Part shown: positions 49,027-59,732 of the stretch, piece after piece | How the letters are laid out: the number at the start of each line of letters is the position of its first letter | Numbering within the stretch: the first letter of the stretch is position 1 | Assembly (NCBI RefSeq): GCF_000935025.1 | Contig: NZ_CP010836.1 | Location: 1,984,001 to 2,048,000 of the forward strand | Direction of reading: 5' to 3' | DNA length: 64,000 nucleotides | Source: Sphingomonas hengshuiensis | GTDB lineage: Bacteria; Pseudomonadota; Alphaproteobacteria; Sphingomonadales; Sphingomonadaceae | The notes under the pieces: generated by a model | The model's database searches: none | The model's input: the letters and a program-made list of their open reading frames with translations, nothing else | Told to the model about the DNA's origin: nothing | Program-made: the position numbers and the translations under genes

Positions 49027-50109
49027 ATGCGGGGGATGTTCGGAAACTCGGATGGGGTGCTGGGGTCGCCGACGCGCAACCTCGTGTCGATCCTGCTGTT
49101 CGTCGGCGCGGTCATCCTGGGCGCGACGACCGCCTATATGGCGGCGGGCTGGAGCCTGATCGACGCATCGTACATGGTTGTCCTCACGGTGTTTTCGGTC
49201 GGCTATGGCGAGGTCCATCCGATCGATACGACCTATCTCCACACGGTCACGATGCTCACGATGGTGCTCGGCTGCACGGGCATGATCCTGTTCACCGGCG
49301 CGCTCGTCCAGTTCCTAACGGTCATGCAGATTCGCCAGATTTTCGGAGCCACGCGCATGCACAGTCGGATCGAGAAGCTGTCCAACCACGTCATCGTCTG
49401 CGGCTATGGGCGGATCGGGGTGATGCTGGCGGAGGAACTGGGCCGCGCCGGCGTGCCGCTGGTCGTGCTGGACCGCAACCCCGCGCGGTTGGCGGAGGCC
49501 GAGGCCATGGGCTATCTGTGCGAGCCCGGCGACGCGACCGAGGAAGAGGCGCTGGTCAACGCCGGGATCGCGCGGGCGCGGGTGCTGGCCACGGTGCTGC
49601 CCAACGACGCGGCGAATGTTTTCATCACGCTATCCGCCCGCAACCTCAACGCCGGGCTGGAGATCATCGCGCGCGGCGAGGCGCCCGCAACCGAGCGCAA
49701 GCTGCGCCAGGCGGGCGCCAACCATGTCGTGCTGCCAACCCATATCGGCGCGGAGCGGATCGCGCGGATGATCCTGTTCCCGGCCAGCGCCGACCTGATC
49801 GACGATGCGCGGATGACCCGCGCGCGCGGCGAACTGAGCGAACTGGGACTCGATCTGGAGAAGATCGCGGTGCTCAAGGGGGCGGCGATGTGCGGGATCA
49901 CCGTTGCGGATGCCGAGCGCCGCGCGGCGGGGGCGCTGCTGATCGTCCAGATCAACCGCGGCCAGGACGGCCGCATGGTCCGCCCCGCCCCCGACGAACG
50001 GATCGAAGCCGGCGACGAAGTGGTGGTCGTGCTGCGCGACACCTCGCGCGCGGCAAAGGCATTGTTCACCGCCCGCGAGGAAATCCGCGCGGGACGGAAC
50101 CGGTTTTAG
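49027..50109 (+). CDS. potassium channel with TrkA-N (RCK) domain
   Basis: 360 residues. Two membrane helices (SILLFVGAVILGATTAYMA and TVTMLTMVLGCTGMILFTGA) flank a pore loop TVFSVGYGEVHP, in which the selectivity filter VGYG is intact (canonical TVGYGD). A Rossmann-type RCK domain with VIVCGYGRIGVMLAEEL and a C-terminal TrkA-C part (EAGDEVVVVLRD) follow. This is a ligand-gated K+ channel of the Kch/MthK type. ATG 49027 was taken; ATG 49036 and a start at 48997 are alternatives. It is divergent from the transpeptidase gene. Confidence 0.92.
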   Translation: MRGMFGNSDGVLGSPTRNLVSILLFVGAVILGATTAYMAAGWSLIDASYMVVLTVFSVGYGEVHPIDTTYLHTVTMLTMVLGCTGMILFTGALVQFLTVMQIRQIFGATRMHSRIEKLSNHVIVCGYGRIGVMLAEELGRAGVPLVVLDRNPARLAEAEAMGYLCEPGDATEEEALVNAGIARARVLATVLPNDAANVFITLSARNLNAGLEIIARGEAPATERKLRQAGANHVVLPTHIGAERIARMILFPASADLIDDARMTRARGELSELGLDLEKIAVLKGAAMCGITVADAERRAAGALLIVQINRGQDGRMVRPAPDERIEAGDEVVVVLRDTSRAAKALFTAREEIRAGRNRF

Positions 50110-50795
50110 CGCGCCATCAGCGCATTGAAGGCCCGCACCGCCGCCACTTCGTCGCCGCCCCACACCCCGTTGCTCACCGCGAGAAAATCGGCGCCCGCAG
50201 CGATCAGCGGTGCCGCATTGTCCGGCGTAATCCCGCCGATCGCGACGCACGGAATCTCGAACAGCGCGCTCCACCAGCTCAACAGCACCGGCTCGGGGCG
50301 ATGTTCGGTCGCCTTGGTCGTGGTCGGATAAAAGGCGCCGAATGCGACATAATCCGCTCCCGCCTCACCCGCTTCCATCGCGAGATGGCGGCTGGCGTGG
50401 CAGGTCACGCCGATCTGGGTCGTCGGGCCGAGCGCGGCGCGGGCATCGCGGGCATCGCCATCGTCCTGCCCCAGATGGACGCCATCGGCGCCGAGCCGCT
50501 TGGCCAGCCCGACGCTGTCGTTGACGATAAACGCGACATCGGCATCGGCGCAGATGCGCTGAAGCGGTTCGGCGAGGCGCGCGGCCTCATGCTGATCGAC
50601 GTCCTTGACGCGAAACTGGAACGCCGCGACCGGCCCAGCATCAAGCGCGCTGCGCAGCCGATCGGCGAATCCGCCGGTCACGTCGAGCGGCGACACGAGG
50701 TAGAGCTGGCACGGCGGCCGGCGGTCATCGCGGCGGAACTGCTCGGCGAAATTGGGGTCGAGCGGCGGCAGGCCGTCATCTTCGAGTTCGATCAT
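50106..50795 (-). CDS. thiE: thiamine phosphate synthase
   Basis: Joins hydroxymethylpyrimidine-PP and thiazole-P to thiamine phosphate. 229 residues, TIM barrel. AAFQFRVKDVD is the usual QxR/K segment with Phe in place of Leu. Other markers are IVNDSVGLAKRLGADGVHLGQDDGD, TCHASRH and the phosphate-binding IGGITPDNAAPLIAAGADFLAVSNGV. The N-terminal 25 residues are extra compared with E. coli ThiE. Its stop overlaps the 3' end of the convergent channel gene by four bases. Confidence 0.93.
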   Translation of the reverse strand: MIELEDDGLPPLDPNFAEQFRRDDRRPPCQLYLVSPLDVTGGFADRLRSALDAGPVAAFQFRVKDVDQHEAARLAEPLQRICADADVAFIVNDSVGLAKRLGADGVHLGQDDGDARDARAALGPTTQIGVTCHASRHLAMEAGEAGADYVAFGAFYPTTTKATEHRPEPVLLSWWSALFEIPCVAIGGITPDNAAPLIAAGADFLAVSNGVWGGDEVAAVRAFNALMAR

Positions 50796-50945
50796 ACCTG
50801 GCCTTTAGCGAAAGCGTCTAGCATTCACCACCATCCGCAGTCGGGTAGTGTCGCAGTTTCAGTTTCCCGGCGATTAGGAATTCAAATCCCCGGTGGTTTC
50901 GCGGCTCTCCTCCCTATATGATTGGTGGAAAGCATGAGGGCCGAC

Positions 50946-51107
50946 ATGTCCAAGCGACCAACCAAGAAGGAAGACCTCGCTCTAATTCGTGCCGCGCTCC
51001 AAAAGGAAACGGCGGCGGGCGCATCACCGGAACAGGCGTTTGCGAAGGTTTGGGAAGACCTTCCTGACGTCGCCGGACGCGTAACCAAGGGCAGAAGGAA
51101 TGCCTAG
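50946..51107 (+). CDS. small basic protein, hypothetical
   Basis: 53 residues: MSKRPTKKEDLALIRAALQK, then ETAAGASPEQAFAKVWEDLPDVAGRVTKGRRNA. It is one amphipathic helix with charged ends. The in-frame ATG at 50934 would add four residues. Codon use has more A+T than its neighbours (gaagacctcgctctaattcg). No family is recognised. It sits alone between thiE and the monooxygenase gene. Confidence 0.5.
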   Translation: MSKRPTKKEDLALIRAALQKETAAGASPEQAFAKVWEDLPDVAGRVTKGRRNA

Positions 51108-51197
51108 GAGCCCTTAGCATCTGGCAGAATTCCAGCCTCATCGTGGGAAGCACCGCATTGCGCAAGGCTCCGGCGAGCCAGCCTGATCAGGCGCCTA

Positions 51198-51611
51198 TCA
51201 TGCGCCGAGCCTCGTGCGATCACCGACGAAGCTCGCGCCCGCCACGGGCCGGGTCTCGGCGCTGAGTTCGAACCCGGCGATCATCGGGCGGCCCTTGGCG
51301 ATCGCCGCGCGCACCGCGGGCAGCGCGAGCGACGCGGCGTGGCTTGCCTGAGTGTCCCAGATTTCGGTGATCCAGATCGCGTCGGCATCCTTGGCATCCT
51401 CGGCGATCAGATAGGCCAGGCACCCCGGCATCGCGCCAGTGCCCTCGCCCAGTATTGCGATCAGCTCGGCGCGCTTTCCCGGCTGCGCCTTGATCTTGCC
51501 GATCATCCCGAAGGACGCAGCCGCATCGTCCCCTGCCGAGCGCGTGGCAAAAGCCGGGCCGCCCAGCATCGCGAGCGCAAGACCCGCGAGTGCCGGGCGG
51601 CGCGCGATCAT
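51198..51611 (-). CDS. ABM-domain (antibiotic biosynthesis monooxygenase-like) exported protein
   Basis: 137 residues. It starts MIARRPALAGLALAMLGGPAFATRS, a twin-Arg-less Sec signal peptide. A ferredoxin-like ABM domain follows: FGMIGKIKAQPGKRAELIAILGEGTGAMPGCLAYLIAEDAKDADAIWITEIWDTQASHAAS. This is the YgiN-like quinol monooxygenase fold, here in the periplasm. The ATG overlaps the fda stop (ATGA), so both are made together. The substrate is unknown. Confidence 0.85.
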   Translation of the reverse strand: MIARRPALAGLALAMLGGPAFATRSAGDDAAASFGMIGKIKAQPGKRAELIAILGEGTGAMPGCLAYLIAEDAKDADAIWITEIWDTQASHAASLALPAVRAAIAKGRPMIAGFELSAETRPVAGASFVGDRTRLGA

Positions 51612-52525
51612 GCTTCTTCGCCCTTGTAGATGGCGACGATCTTGTCGAGCATCGCGAGCGCTTCGGCGCGGGGACGCTGGAAGGTGTTGCGGCCGATGAT
51701 CGAGCCGTTGCCGCCGCCGTCGCGGATGTCGCGCGCGTCCTGATAGACCGCGTCCGCCCCCTTGGCCGCGCCGCCCGAGAACACCACGATGCGGCGCCCG
51801 TTGAAGCAGCTCTTCACGACGTGCCCGACTCGCGTCGACTGCGCCGACCAATCGGTGCCCTCATAGGCCTTTACTGCGTCCTTCTGCTCGATATGCGCGG
51901 TCGGGAGCTTCACCTTGATGATGTGCGCGCCGAGCAGCGCCGCCATGTGCGCGGCATAGGCACCAACGTCGAGCGCCAGTTCGCCTTCCTTGGTCAGCAA
52001 CCCGCCGCGCGGATAGGACCAGAGCACAGTCGCGATGCCGACGGCCTTGGCCTCGGCGGACAGTTCCTTGATCTCCTCCATCATGTCGAACACGTCATCG
52101 GCGCCCGGATAGATGGTGAAGCCGATCGCCGAGCAGCCGAGCCGCAGCGCGTCGTCGACGCCGCCGGTCACGGCCTGGTTGATGCCGGTCGCCCAGCTGT
52201 TCGAGCTGTTGACCTTCAGGATCGTCGGAATCTGGCCGGCAAAAGTGTCTGCCCCGGCCTCGATCATGCCCAGCGGCGCGGCATAGGCGCTGAGCCCCGC
52301 GTCGATCGCGAGCTGATAGTGATAATGGGGATCATACGCATCGGGATTGACTGCGAAGCTGCGCGCCGGGCCATGTTCGAAGCCCTGGTCGACCGGCAGG
52401 ATCACGAGCTTGCCGGTGCCGCCCAGGCGGCCCTGCATCAGGATACGGGCAAGATTGGCCTTCACGCCCGGGTTATCGGACTCATAGTTCGCAAGAATAG
52501 CCTTGACGGCGGGCGTGATGCTCAT
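51608..52525 (-). CDS. fda: class I fructose-bisphosphate aldolase
   Basis: A Schiff-base aldolase of the DeoC/FbaB type that splits fructose-1,6-bisphosphate. 305 residues. LVILPVDQGFEHGP is near residue 45, and the catalytic Lys is in HIIKVKLPTAH. FSGGAAKGADAVYQDAR and the phosphate-binding GSIIGRNTFQRPRAEAL are near the C-terminus. The start is ATG 52525 (MSITPAVKAIL). Its position in a block with pgk, gap and tkt is the usual alphaproteobacterial arrangement of central carbon genes. Confidence 0.95.
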   Translation of the reverse strand: MSITPAVKAILANYESDNPGVKANLARILMQGRLGGTGKLVILPVDQGFEHGPARSFAVNPDAYDPHYHYQLAIDAGLSAYAAPLGMIEAGADTFAGQIPTILKVNSSNSWATGINQAVTGGVDDALRLGCSAIGFTIYPGADDVFDMMEEIKELSAEAKAVGIATVLWSYPRGGLLTKEGELALDVGAYAAHMAALLGAHIIKVKLPTAHIEQKDAVKAYEGTDWSAQSTRVGHVVKSCFNGRRIVVFSGGAAKGADAVYQDARDIRDGGGNGSIIGRNTFQRPRAEALAMLDKIVAIYKGEEA

Positions 52526-52680
52526 GGTGTCCCCTGATTCGATGGCTGCTTCGAGGCCTCTACCGCAGCGCGGCAAGGGTAGAAACCGCTGACAACGCTT
52601 ACCGGGTGCAAAGCTGCTTCTGCTTGCGCTTGACCCCGGAACGTCATTGGCACACCCTCGGTGCAGGGGGGAATATTTGC

Positions 52681-53202
52681 ATGGCCAGCAGGATCGCGCG
52701 AATTATCCGCATCGCGTTACTCGCGCTCTTGCCGATGGTCCTTCTCGGCGCGGCTCCCGGCAAGAAGCCTGTTATCGGGCAACCCGCGCCACCCGCCGAA
52801 CTGACGCTGCTGGACGGAACCAAAATCTCGCTCGATCAGCTTCGCGGCGAAGTCGTGGTGCTCAATTTCTGGGCGACCTGGTGCGGGCCCTGCCGCACCG
52901 AAATGCCGCTGCTCGACACCTATTACCGCATCCAGAAGCGCGCGGGTCTTCGCGTATTCGCCATAGCCACCGAAGATTCGGTGCCGATCTCCAAGCTCAG
53001 GCCGTTTCTGGACAAGCTGGCGATCGACTCGGCGCGGCGGATCAAAGGCCCCTATGGTCCGATCGAGCGCGCCGTTCCCACGTCGTTCATCATCGATCGG
53101 GCAGGAACGCTGCGCTATGCCAAGGCGAGCGCGCTCGACCTTGACGACCTGAACCGCGAGCTTGTTCCGCTGTTGCGCGAGCCGAGGCCGACGCTGCCCT
53201 AA
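52681..53202 (+). CDS. TlpA-like thiol-disulfide oxidoreductase
   Basis: 173 residues with signal peptide RIIRIALLALLPMVLLGAAP and a thioredoxin-like domain. The redox motif WATWCGPCRTEMPLLD is near residue 66, and IKGPYGPIERAVPTSFIIDRAG has the cis-Pro. It is periplasmic or membrane anchored, of the type that helps cytochrome or copper protein maturation. It stands alone, read toward the convergent chemoreceptor gene (36-base gap), inside the glycolytic block. Confidence 0.9.
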   Translation: MASRIARIIRIALLALLPMVLLGAAPGKKPVIGQPAPPAELTLLDGTKISLDQLRGEVVVLNFWATWCGPCRTEMPLLDTYYRIQKRAGLRVFAIATEDSVPISKLRPFLDKLAIDSARRIKGPYGPIERAVPTSFIIDRAGTLRYAKASALDLDDLNRELVPLLREPRPTLP

Positions 53203-53238
53203 CGCGGCAACGCCTGCGCTTTCTCGACAGGGATGGGC

Positions 53239-55011
53239 TCAGTGCAACGTCACGCCGGCGCTCTGCCGCGCCGGCACGCCGCCCACGCTACCCTCCAGCC
53301 GGAACCGCGCGGCTTGACCGGCCAGCACCTCCACTTCGGTATTGAGCGCGCGCGCGGCGGCCGACGTCTCCTCGACCATCGCGGCATTCTGCTGGGTCGC
53401 CTGGTCCATCACGCCGATTGCCTGGCTCACCTGGCTGACTGCCATCGCCTGCGCGCCATTTTCCTGGGCAATATCGCCGATCAGGCCATGAACCTGCTCC
53501 ACCCCGCCGCGGATCGAGGCGAGAGCGCCGTCCACCTTCTGCACGGCGCCTACCGCGACGCTGATGTCGGCCTGCGTTGCGCTCAACTGGTCACGCGCGC
53601 GCTTCGCCTCTTCCTCGGCGCGCATCGCCAGCGCGGAGACGAGGTCGGCGACGACGGCGAAGCCCCGCCCCGCCTCACCGGCGCGCCCTGCCTCGACCGC
53701 CGCGTTCATTGCCAGCACGCGCGTCTGGAACGCGATCTTGTCGAGCCCCTCGATGACGCCGTCGATGCCCTTGGCGCTTTCCGCGACCCGGCACATGGCC
53801 TGGACCGCGTCGTCGGTGATCGTACGCCCGTCCCGCACGACTTCGATCGCGTCGTCGGCGCTGCCCGAAGTGGTGACGGCGGTCTGCGCGGTGGCGCGGA
53901 CCCTTTGGTCGATCTGCGTGATGGCCGCGGTCGTTTCCTCGAGACTGGCGGCGTTGCTCTGCGTGCGTAGCGCAAGCGTTTCGGATGCGGAGGCGATCTC
54001 TGCCGATCCGCTGCGAATCGTTTCCGCGCTGTCGCGCACGGCGCCGATGAGCATGCGGAGCCGGTCGATCGCGTCGTTGAAGTTCTGGCGGATGCGCGCA
54101 TAGCTTCCGGGAAAGTCCGGCCCGATTTCGGTGGTGAGGTCGCCTTCGGCCAGCGCGCCCAATCCCGCGGCAAGCGTATCCACAACCTGCGCCTGTTCGG
54201 CATCGGACTGCGCCTTGGCGCGATCGGCGGCCTCCTTGGCGACGGCGGTATCGCGAAACACGATCACCGCCCGCGCCATATCGCCGATTTCGTCCCCGCG
54301 CTCGGCATCGGGCACCTCGATCCGGTTCTCCCCGCTCGCCAGCCGCCGCATCAGCGCAGTAATCGCGACGATCGGGCGCGCCAGCAACTGCCGCAACGCC
54401 GCCCAGAGCAGCAGCGAGACGATTGCGATCACGACGCCGCCCGCCACCACCGCAAACTCCTGCTCGTGCGCGGCCAAATCGATCGCCTCGAGGTTTCGTT
54501 CGACTTGCTCATGCTTGCTGATCCGAAGCTGCTCGGCGCCTTCCTGCAGGAGGAGGAGGTCATCGCCCGCATTGGTCGACTCGGCGAGCGCGCGGGCGCG
54601 CTCGCGATCGTTGGCGGACATGCCGGCAAGGACCGGATCGACCGTGCGCCGGCGCCAGTCGCGGAAGCGCACCAGCGTCGACTCCAGTTCGGCCTTGTCC
54701 TCCGGCGAGTCGAGCATTGGGCGCAATTTGGCCACGGCGGCATCGAACCGGTCGATATTGCGCGTGAAGGCCGCCATATCGGTGGGCGCATCGCTGACCG
54801 TCTGCCCGCGCACTGCCGCGACTGCTGCGAGCAGTGCATTCTCAAGCTCGGCAGCCAGCGCCTGCTCGGTATCCGCGATTTCGTTGATTTCACTCATTCG
54901 CGAAACCTCGACGGACTCGTAATAGACGAAGCCCATCGTCAGCGTCGCCACCAGCATCACGATCCCGAAAGACCCCGCGAGCTTTCGAGAGATCGTTATC
55001 GACTTGAGCAT
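53239..55011 (-). CDS. methyl-accepting chemotaxis protein
   Basis: 590 residues. The first membrane helix [17 protein letters not shown] is at ~15-31. A periplasmic 4-helix-bundle sensor (~32-190) follows, then a second helix [19 protein letters not shown] near 200. HAMP ([20 protein letters not shown]) and a second HAMP-like part ([14 protein letters not shown]) come next. The signalling tip is [39 protein letters not shown], with Asp/Arg instead of the usual QTNILALNA at one position. It ends in LH without the CheR-tethering pentapeptide. No che genes are near. Confidence 0.95.
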   Translation of the reverse strand: MLKSITISRKLAGSFGIVMLVATLTMGFVYYESVEVSRMSEINEIADTEQALAAELENALLAAVAAVRGQTVSDAPTDMAAFTRNIDRFDAAVAKLRPMLDSPEDKAELESTLVRFRDWRRRTVDPVLAGMSANDRERARALAESTNAGDDLLLLQEGAEQLRISKHEQVERNLEAIDLAAHEQEFAVVAGGVVIAIVSLLLWAALRQLLARPIVAITALMRRLASGENRIEVPDAERGDEIGDMARAVIVFRDTAVAKEAADRAKAQSDAEQAQVVDTLAAGLGALAEGDLTTEIGPDFPGSYARIRQNFNDAIDRLRMLIGAVRDSAETIRSGSAEIASASETLALRTQSNAASLEETTAAITQIDQRVRATAQTAVTTSGSADDAIEVVRDGRTITDDAVQAMCRVAESAKGIDGVIEGLDKIAFQTRVLAMNAAVEAGRAGEAGRGFAVVADLVSALAMRAEEEAKRARDQLSATQADISVAVGAVQKVDGALASIRGGVEQVHGLIGDIAQENGAQAMAVSQVSQAIGVMDQATQQNAAMVEETSAAARALNTEVEVLAGQAARFRLEGSVGGVPARQSAGVTLH

Positions 55012-55164
55012 GGTGCGCGGGTGCTCCTGAACAGGTAGGCACCGTTCCGGGCGCTACCTGTTCTTTATAGAGCCACTACGGGCGGACCATGCATGCGGGT
55101 GTGCGGTTTTTCGGAACAGAGGCAAGCATTAACGACGATCACGGCGCCCCTGCGGCACGAGCAA

Positions 55165-56355
55165 TCAGCGGGTCAGCGCGGCGACCCCCGGCAGTTCCTT
55201 GCCTTCCATCCACTCCAGGAAGGCGCCGCCCGCGGTCGAGACGAAGCTGAAGTCGTCCGCCACGCCCGCCTGATTGAGCGCGGCCACCGTGTCACCGCCG
55301 CCGGCGACCGACACGAGCGAGCCTTCCTTGGTCAGCGCCGCCGCGGTGCGCGCCAGCGATACCGTCGCCACGTCGAACGGCGGAGTCTCGAACGCGCCCA
55401 TCGGCCCGTTCCAGACCAGCGTGCGGCACGTCTTGAGCACATCGGCCAGCGCCTCGGTCGCGGCGGGGCCGACGTCGAGGATCATTTCGTCCGCCGCGAC
55501 TTCGTGGACGTTGACAGTGCGGGTGTCCGTGTTCGGCTTGAATTCCTTCGCGACCACCACGTCATAGGGCAGATGGACGGTGCAGTTGGCGCGATCGGCG
55601 GCGTCGAGGATTTCCTCGGCGGTGCCGGTCAGGTCATGCTCGCACAGCGACTTGCCGACATCGACTCCGCGCGCGGCGAGGAAGGTGTTGGCCATGCCGC
55701 CGCCGATGATCAGGTGATCGACCTTCTCGACCAGGTGGCGCAGCACGTCGAGCTTCGACGACACCTTTGCGCCGCCGACCACGGCAGCCACCGGATGCTC
55801 GGGATTGCCCAGCGCCTTGTCGAGCGCGTCGAGCTCCGCCTCCATCTGCCGCCCGGCAAAGGCGGGGAGCCGGTGGGCCAGCCCCTCGGTGCTGGCATGG
55901 GCGCGGTGCGCCGCCGAGAAGGCGTCGTTGACGTAGAGATCGCCGAGCGACGCGAAGCGCTCGATCGTCTCGGGCGCGTTCTTTTCCTCGCCCGGATCGA
56001 AGCGGGTATTCTCCAGGATGCCGATTTCGCCGTTCGCCATCTGGGCAATGGCATCAACGGCCTGGCTATCGTCGATGAAACGCACGGGGCGACCGATCAC
56101 CAGTTCGAACGGCTTGGTAACGAGCGCGAGGCTCATTTCGGGGTTACGCTGCCCCTTGGGGCGCCCGAAATGCGCGAGGATGACAACCTTGGCGCCGCGA
56201 TCGGACAGCTCAGCGACGGTGTCCACGGCGGCGCGCAGCCGGGTGTCGTCGGTGACGGCGCCATCGGCCATCGGCACGTTGAGGTCCTCGCGGACCAGCA
56301 CGCGCTTGCCCGCGATATCGCCCATGTCGTCGAGTGTCTTGAAATTGCGCGCCAT
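55165..56355 (-). CDS. pgk: phosphoglycerate kinase
   Basis: Makes ATP from 1,3-bisphosphoglycerate in glycolysis. 396 residues. [25 protein letters not shown] is the substrate-binding N-domain, with AHFGRPKG near 64. The nucleotide-binding C-domain has [17 protein letters not shown] and MGAFETPPF, and the hinge [12 protein letters not shown] is near the end. It is separated from gap by a 240-base hairpin-rich gap. Confidence 0.97.
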   Translation of the reverse strand: MARNFKTLDDMGDIAGKRVLVREDLNVPMADGAVTDDTRLRAAVDTVAELSDRGAKVVILAHFGRPKGQRNPEMSLALVTKPFELVIGRPVRFIDDSQAVDAIAQMANGEIGILENTRFDPGEEKNAPETIERFASLGDLYVNDAFSAAHRAHASTEGLAHRLPAFAGRQMEAELDALDKALGNPEHPVAAVVGGAKVSSKLDVLRHLVEKVDHLIIGGGMANTFLAARGVDVGKSLCEHDLTGTAEEILDAADRANCTVHLPYDVVVAKEFKPNTDTRTVNVHEVAADEMILDVGPAATEALADVLKTCRTLVWNGPMGAFETPPFDVATVSLARTAAALTKEGSLVSVAGGGDTVAALNQAGVADDFSFVSTAGGAFLEWMEGKELPGVAALTR

Positions 56356-56399
56356 CCGGTCCTCGCTCGAAAATATGTCCGTCGCTAGCGACGTGCGCT

Positions 56400-56591
56400 C
56401 CCCTCCCGCTTGCGGGAGGGGTCGGGGGAGGGCCTGCTCGTGCGCAAAAACGCACCGCGGCCAACTCCCCTCCCAGTATCAGGTCGGCCATGCCCCCGGC
56501 ATGGCCTGAACAGCGCGGGGCGCTGTTCACCTGCTACTCCCCTCCCGCAAGCGGGAGGGGAATTTAGCTGGGCTCCTGCTTTCGCAGGAGC
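56400..56591. repeat. five-hairpin intergenic element between gap and pgk
   Basis: Perfect stems occur at 56400-56421 (10 bp, TT loop), 56486-56506 (9 bp, CCC loop), 56510-56526 (7 bp, GGG loop), 56539-56560 (10 bp, AA loop) and 56572-56591 (8 bp, TTTC loop). The first and fourth have the same stem, CCCCTCCCGC/GCGGGAGGGG, with only the loop changed. This looks like REP/BIME units, probably acting as an mRNA processing or stabilising site between the two genes. Confidence 0.78.
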
Positions 56592-56599
56592 ACAACAGA

Positions 56600-57607
56600 T
56601 CAGCCGAACTTCGCCATCACGCCGGCGGTGTCGACCATGCGGTTCGAGAAGCCCCATTCATTGTCGTACCAGCTCACGACGCGCACCAGCTTGCCGTCGA
56701 GCACTGCCGTCTCCAGGCTGTCGACGGTCGACGAGGCCGGGGTATGGACGATGTCGATCGAGACCAGCGGCTCGTCCGAATAATAGAGCACGCCCTTGAG
56801 CGGGCCTTCTTCCGACGCGGCCTTGAGGATCGCATTCACTTCGTCGCGCGTCGTGTCGCGCTTCGGGGTGAAGGTCAGGTCGACCAGGCTGCCGTCGGGC
56901 ACGGGGACGCGGATCGCCGAGCCGTCGAGCTTGCCCTTCAGTTCGGGAAGCACCTCGCCCACGGCGCGCGCGGCGCCGGTGGTGGTGGGGATGATCGACA
57001 TCGCGGCGGCGCGGGCGCGGCGCAGATCCGGGTGGATCTGGTCGAGGATCTTCTGGTCGTTGGTATAGGCGTGGACCGTGGTCATCAGCCCGCGTTCGAT
57101 CCCGATCGAATCGTTCAGCACCTTGGCGACCGGCGCCAGGCAGTTGGTGGTGCACGATGCGTTCGAAACGATCGTGTGCCCGGCTTCCAGCTTGTCGTGG
57201 TTGACGCCGTACACGACGGTCAGGTCGACATTCTTGCCCGGCGCCGAGATCAGCACCTTCTTCGCGCCGGCATCGATATGCTTTTGCGCGCTGGCGCGGT
57301 CGGTGAAGAAGCCGGTGCATTCGAGCACCAATTCCACGCCGTTCTCGGCATGCGGCAGGTTCGCCGGATCACGCTCAGCGGTCACTTTGATGCGCTTGCC
57401 GTCGATGACGAGGTCATTGCCCTCGGCAGTGACGGTGCCGGGATATTTGCCGTGGACGCTGTCGCGCGAAAAGAGCCAGGCGTTGGACTTGGCGTCGGCG
57501 AGATCGTTGATCGTCACCAGTTCGAGCCCGCTGTCCGGACGCTCGAGAATCGCGCGCGCCACCAGACGACCGATGCGCCCGAATCCGTTGATCGCAACCT
57601 TCGTCAT
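56600..57607 (-). CDS. gap: glyceraldehyde-3-phosphate dehydrogenase
   Basis: 335 residues, NAD type. The Rossmann start is [13 protein letters not shown], with Asp35 after INDLAD setting NAD preference. The catalytic Cys152 is in [22 protein letters not shown] follows, and the phosphate site is [13 protein letters not shown]. The start [10 protein letters not shown] at 57607 is exact. It follows tkt by 19 bases. Confidence 0.97.
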   Translation of the reverse strand: MTKVAINGFGRIGRLVARAILERPDSGLELVTINDLADAKSNAWLFSRDSVHGKYPGTVTAEGNDLVIDGKRIKVTAERDPANLPHAENGVELVLECTGFFTDRASAQKHIDAGAKKVLISAPGKNVDLTVVYGVNHDKLEAGHTIVSNASCTTNCLAPVAKVLNDSIGIERGLMTTVHAYTNDQKILDQIHPDLRRARAAAMSIIPTTTGAARAVGEVLPELKGKLDGSAIRVPVPDGSLVDLTFTPKRDTTRDEVNAILKAASEEGPLKGVLYYSDEPLVSIDIVHTPASSTVDSLETAVLDGKLVRVVSWYDNEWGFSNRMVDTAGVMAKFG

Positions 57608-57626
57608 ATGCCTGGTTCTCCTGTCG

Positions 57627-59576
57627 TTACTTGAGCTTTTCAAGGATTTGCGGGGCAATCGCCGCAGCGGTCAGCCCGAACTGATCGTACAGCCCCAGAT
57701 AGGGGCCCGACGCGCCGAATACATCGACGCCGAAGTTCAATCCGTCGCCGGTATAGCGCTCCCAGCCGGTCGTCACGCCCGCCTCGATCGAGACGCGCAG
57801 CGCATCCTTGGGCAGCAGCTCGGCCTTGTACGCGGCAGGCTGCGCATCGAAGCGCGACCAGCACGGCATCGACACGACATCGGCGCCGATCCCCTGTTCC
57901 TCGAGCGCGGCGCGGACCGCGACGGCGACTTCGACTTCGGAGCCGCTGGCGAGCAGCACGACCTTGCGCGGCGCCTCTGCCGAGGCGAGGCGATAGCCGC
58001 CCTTGGCCGCGCCACCGGGGCTGAGCTGCGGCAGGTTCTGGCGCGAGAGCGCGAGCAGCGCCGGGCCGTCCTTGCGCGCGACGGCAGCGCCCCAGGCCTC
58101 GGCGGTCTCTACCGCGTCGCACGGGCGCCAGACTTCGAGATTGGGGATCAGCCGCAGCGACATGACATGCTCGATCGGCTGGTGCGTCGGGCCGTCCTCG
58201 CCCAGCCCGATCGAATCATGCGTCATCACATAGACGACGCGCGCGCGCTGGAGCGCCGAGAGACGAATTGCTGGCCGCGCATAGTCGGAAAAGACCAGGA
58301 AGGTGCCGCCATAGGGCAGCACGCCGCCGTGCAGCGCCATGCCGTTCATCGCCGCCGCCATGCCGAATTCGCGGATGCCGTAGCGGATATAGCGGCCACC
58401 GTAATTGTCGGCGGTCAGGTCTTCCAGACCTTTGGTCAGCGTGTTGTTCGAGGGCGTGAGGTCGGCGGAACCGCCCACCGTCTCGGGCAGGCCGGCGTTG
58501 ATCGCGACCAGCGCCATTTCGGAGGCCTTGCGCGTCGCGACCTTTTGCGGCGCGGCAAGCAGATCGGCGATGTGTGCGTCGAGCGAGAAGCCCTCGGGCA
58601 GGTCGCCCGCCATGCGGCGTGCCAGCTCGGCGCCCTGCGGCGCGGCGGCGAGCCGTTCCTTCCACGCAGCGTGCGGGGCGGCGCCGCGCGTACCGGCCTT
58701 CAGCCATGCCTCGCGAATGCCCTCGGGCACTTCGAACGGGGGATAGTGCCAACCCAGCGTCTCGCGCGCGGCGGCGACTTCGGCGGCGCCCAGCGGCGAG
58801 CCGTGGGTCTTGGACGTGCCCTGAAAATTGGGTGCGCCCTTGCCGATGATCGTGCGGCAGCGGACCAGTGAGGGGCGCTCGTCGGCAATCGCGGCATCGA
58901 GCGCGGCAGCGATGCTGGCGGGATCATGCCCGTCGCATTCGACGACATGCCAGCCGGTCGCGGCATAGCGCGCGGGGATGTCCTCGCTCGACGACAGCGA
59001 CACCGCGCCGTCGATCGTGATCCTGTTGTCATCCCACAGCACGACCAGCCGCCCGAGCTTTAGATGCCCGGCGATCCCGATCGCCTCATGGTTGATGCCC
59101 TCCATCAGGCAGCCGTCGCCGGCAATGGCCCAGGTGCGGTGATCGACCAGCGCGTCGCCGAATTCGGCGTTCAGGTGACGCTCGGCAAGCGCCATGCCCA
59201 CCGCCATCGCAACGCCCTGCCCCAGCGGGCCAGTGGTCGCCTCGACTCCGGGGAGCTCGAAATTCTCGGGGTGGCCGGCGCAGGGGCTGCCGACCTGGCG
59301 AAACGCCTTGATGTCGTCGAGCGTCGGACGGGCATAGCCGGTAAGGTGGAGCAGGCCATAGAGCAGCATCGAGCCATGGCCGGCGGACAGGACGAAACGG
59401 TCGCGATCGGCCCAATAGGGTGCCGCGGGGTCGAACTTCAGATAGTCCTGAAAGAGCACCGTCGCGACATCGGCCATGCCCATCGGCATGCCGGGATGGC
59501 CCGAATTGGCGGCCTCCACTGCGTCCATGGCCAGCGCGCGGATCGCATTGGCGCAGTCGGTGAAGGTTACGGTCAC
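57627..59576 (-). CDS. tkt: transketolase
   Basis: A thiamine-diphosphate enzyme of the pentose phosphate pathway. 649 residues. It starts with GTG 59576 ([19 protein letters not shown]), with GGGGA seven bases before. Markers are [10 protein letters not shown], the ThDP motif [13 protein letters not shown] (GDG type: [10 protein letters not shown]) and [19 protein letters not shown] in the pyrimidine domain. The C-domain has [10 protein letters not shown]. The order tkt-gap-pgk suggests one transcript. Confidence 0.96.
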   Translation of the reverse strand: MTVTFTDCANAIRALAMDAVEAANSGHPGMPMGMADVATVLFQDYLKFDPAAPYWADRDRFVLSAGHGSMLLYGLLHLTGYARPTLDDIKAFRQVGSPCAGHPENFELPGVEATTGPLGQGVAMAVGMALAERHLNAEFGDALVDHRTWAIAGDGCLMEGINHEAIGIAGHLKLGRLVVLWDDNRITIDGAVSLSSSEDIPARYAATGWHVVECDGHDPASIAAALDAAIADERPSLVRCRTIIGKGAPNFQGTSKTHGSPLGAAEVAAARETLGWHYPPFEVPEGIREAWLKAGTRGAAPHAAWKERLAAAPQGAELARRMAGDLPEGFSLDAHIADLLAAPQKVATRKASEMALVAINAGLPETVGGSADLTPSNNTLTKGLEDLTADNYGGRYIRYGIREFGMAAAMNGMALHGGVLPYGGTFLVFSDYARPAIRLSALQRARVVYVMTHDSIGLGEDGPTHQPIEHVMSLRLIPNLEVWRPCDAVETAEAWGAAVARKDGPALLALSRQNLPQLSPGGAAKGGYRLASAEAPRKVVLLASGSEVEVAVAVRAALEEQGIGADVVSMPCWSRFDAQPAAYKAELLPKDALRVSIEAGVTTGWERYTGDGLNFGVDVFGASGPYLGLYDQFGLTAAAIAPQILEKLK

Positions 59577-59732
59577 TGGTAGTCCCCTGTGCGGTGCGGC
59601 CTGCCCCTCGGCATGACCGGTTCGTGCGGGCACGCCTTTGGGGCGCATGCGCCCGCACGTCAACCGGCTCACCGCAACCGGCACTGTACGGGGTTGCCGC
59701 CCGCTGCATCGAGTCCTATCCGAACTGTCACA

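Noticed and set aside
55093..56388. A 431-codon forward frame
   Set aside because: Antisense to pgk.
56400..56591. CRISPR-like array between gap and pgk
   Set aside because: Only two copies of one stem and no regular repeat-spacer plan. They are self-complementary REP-like hairpins.
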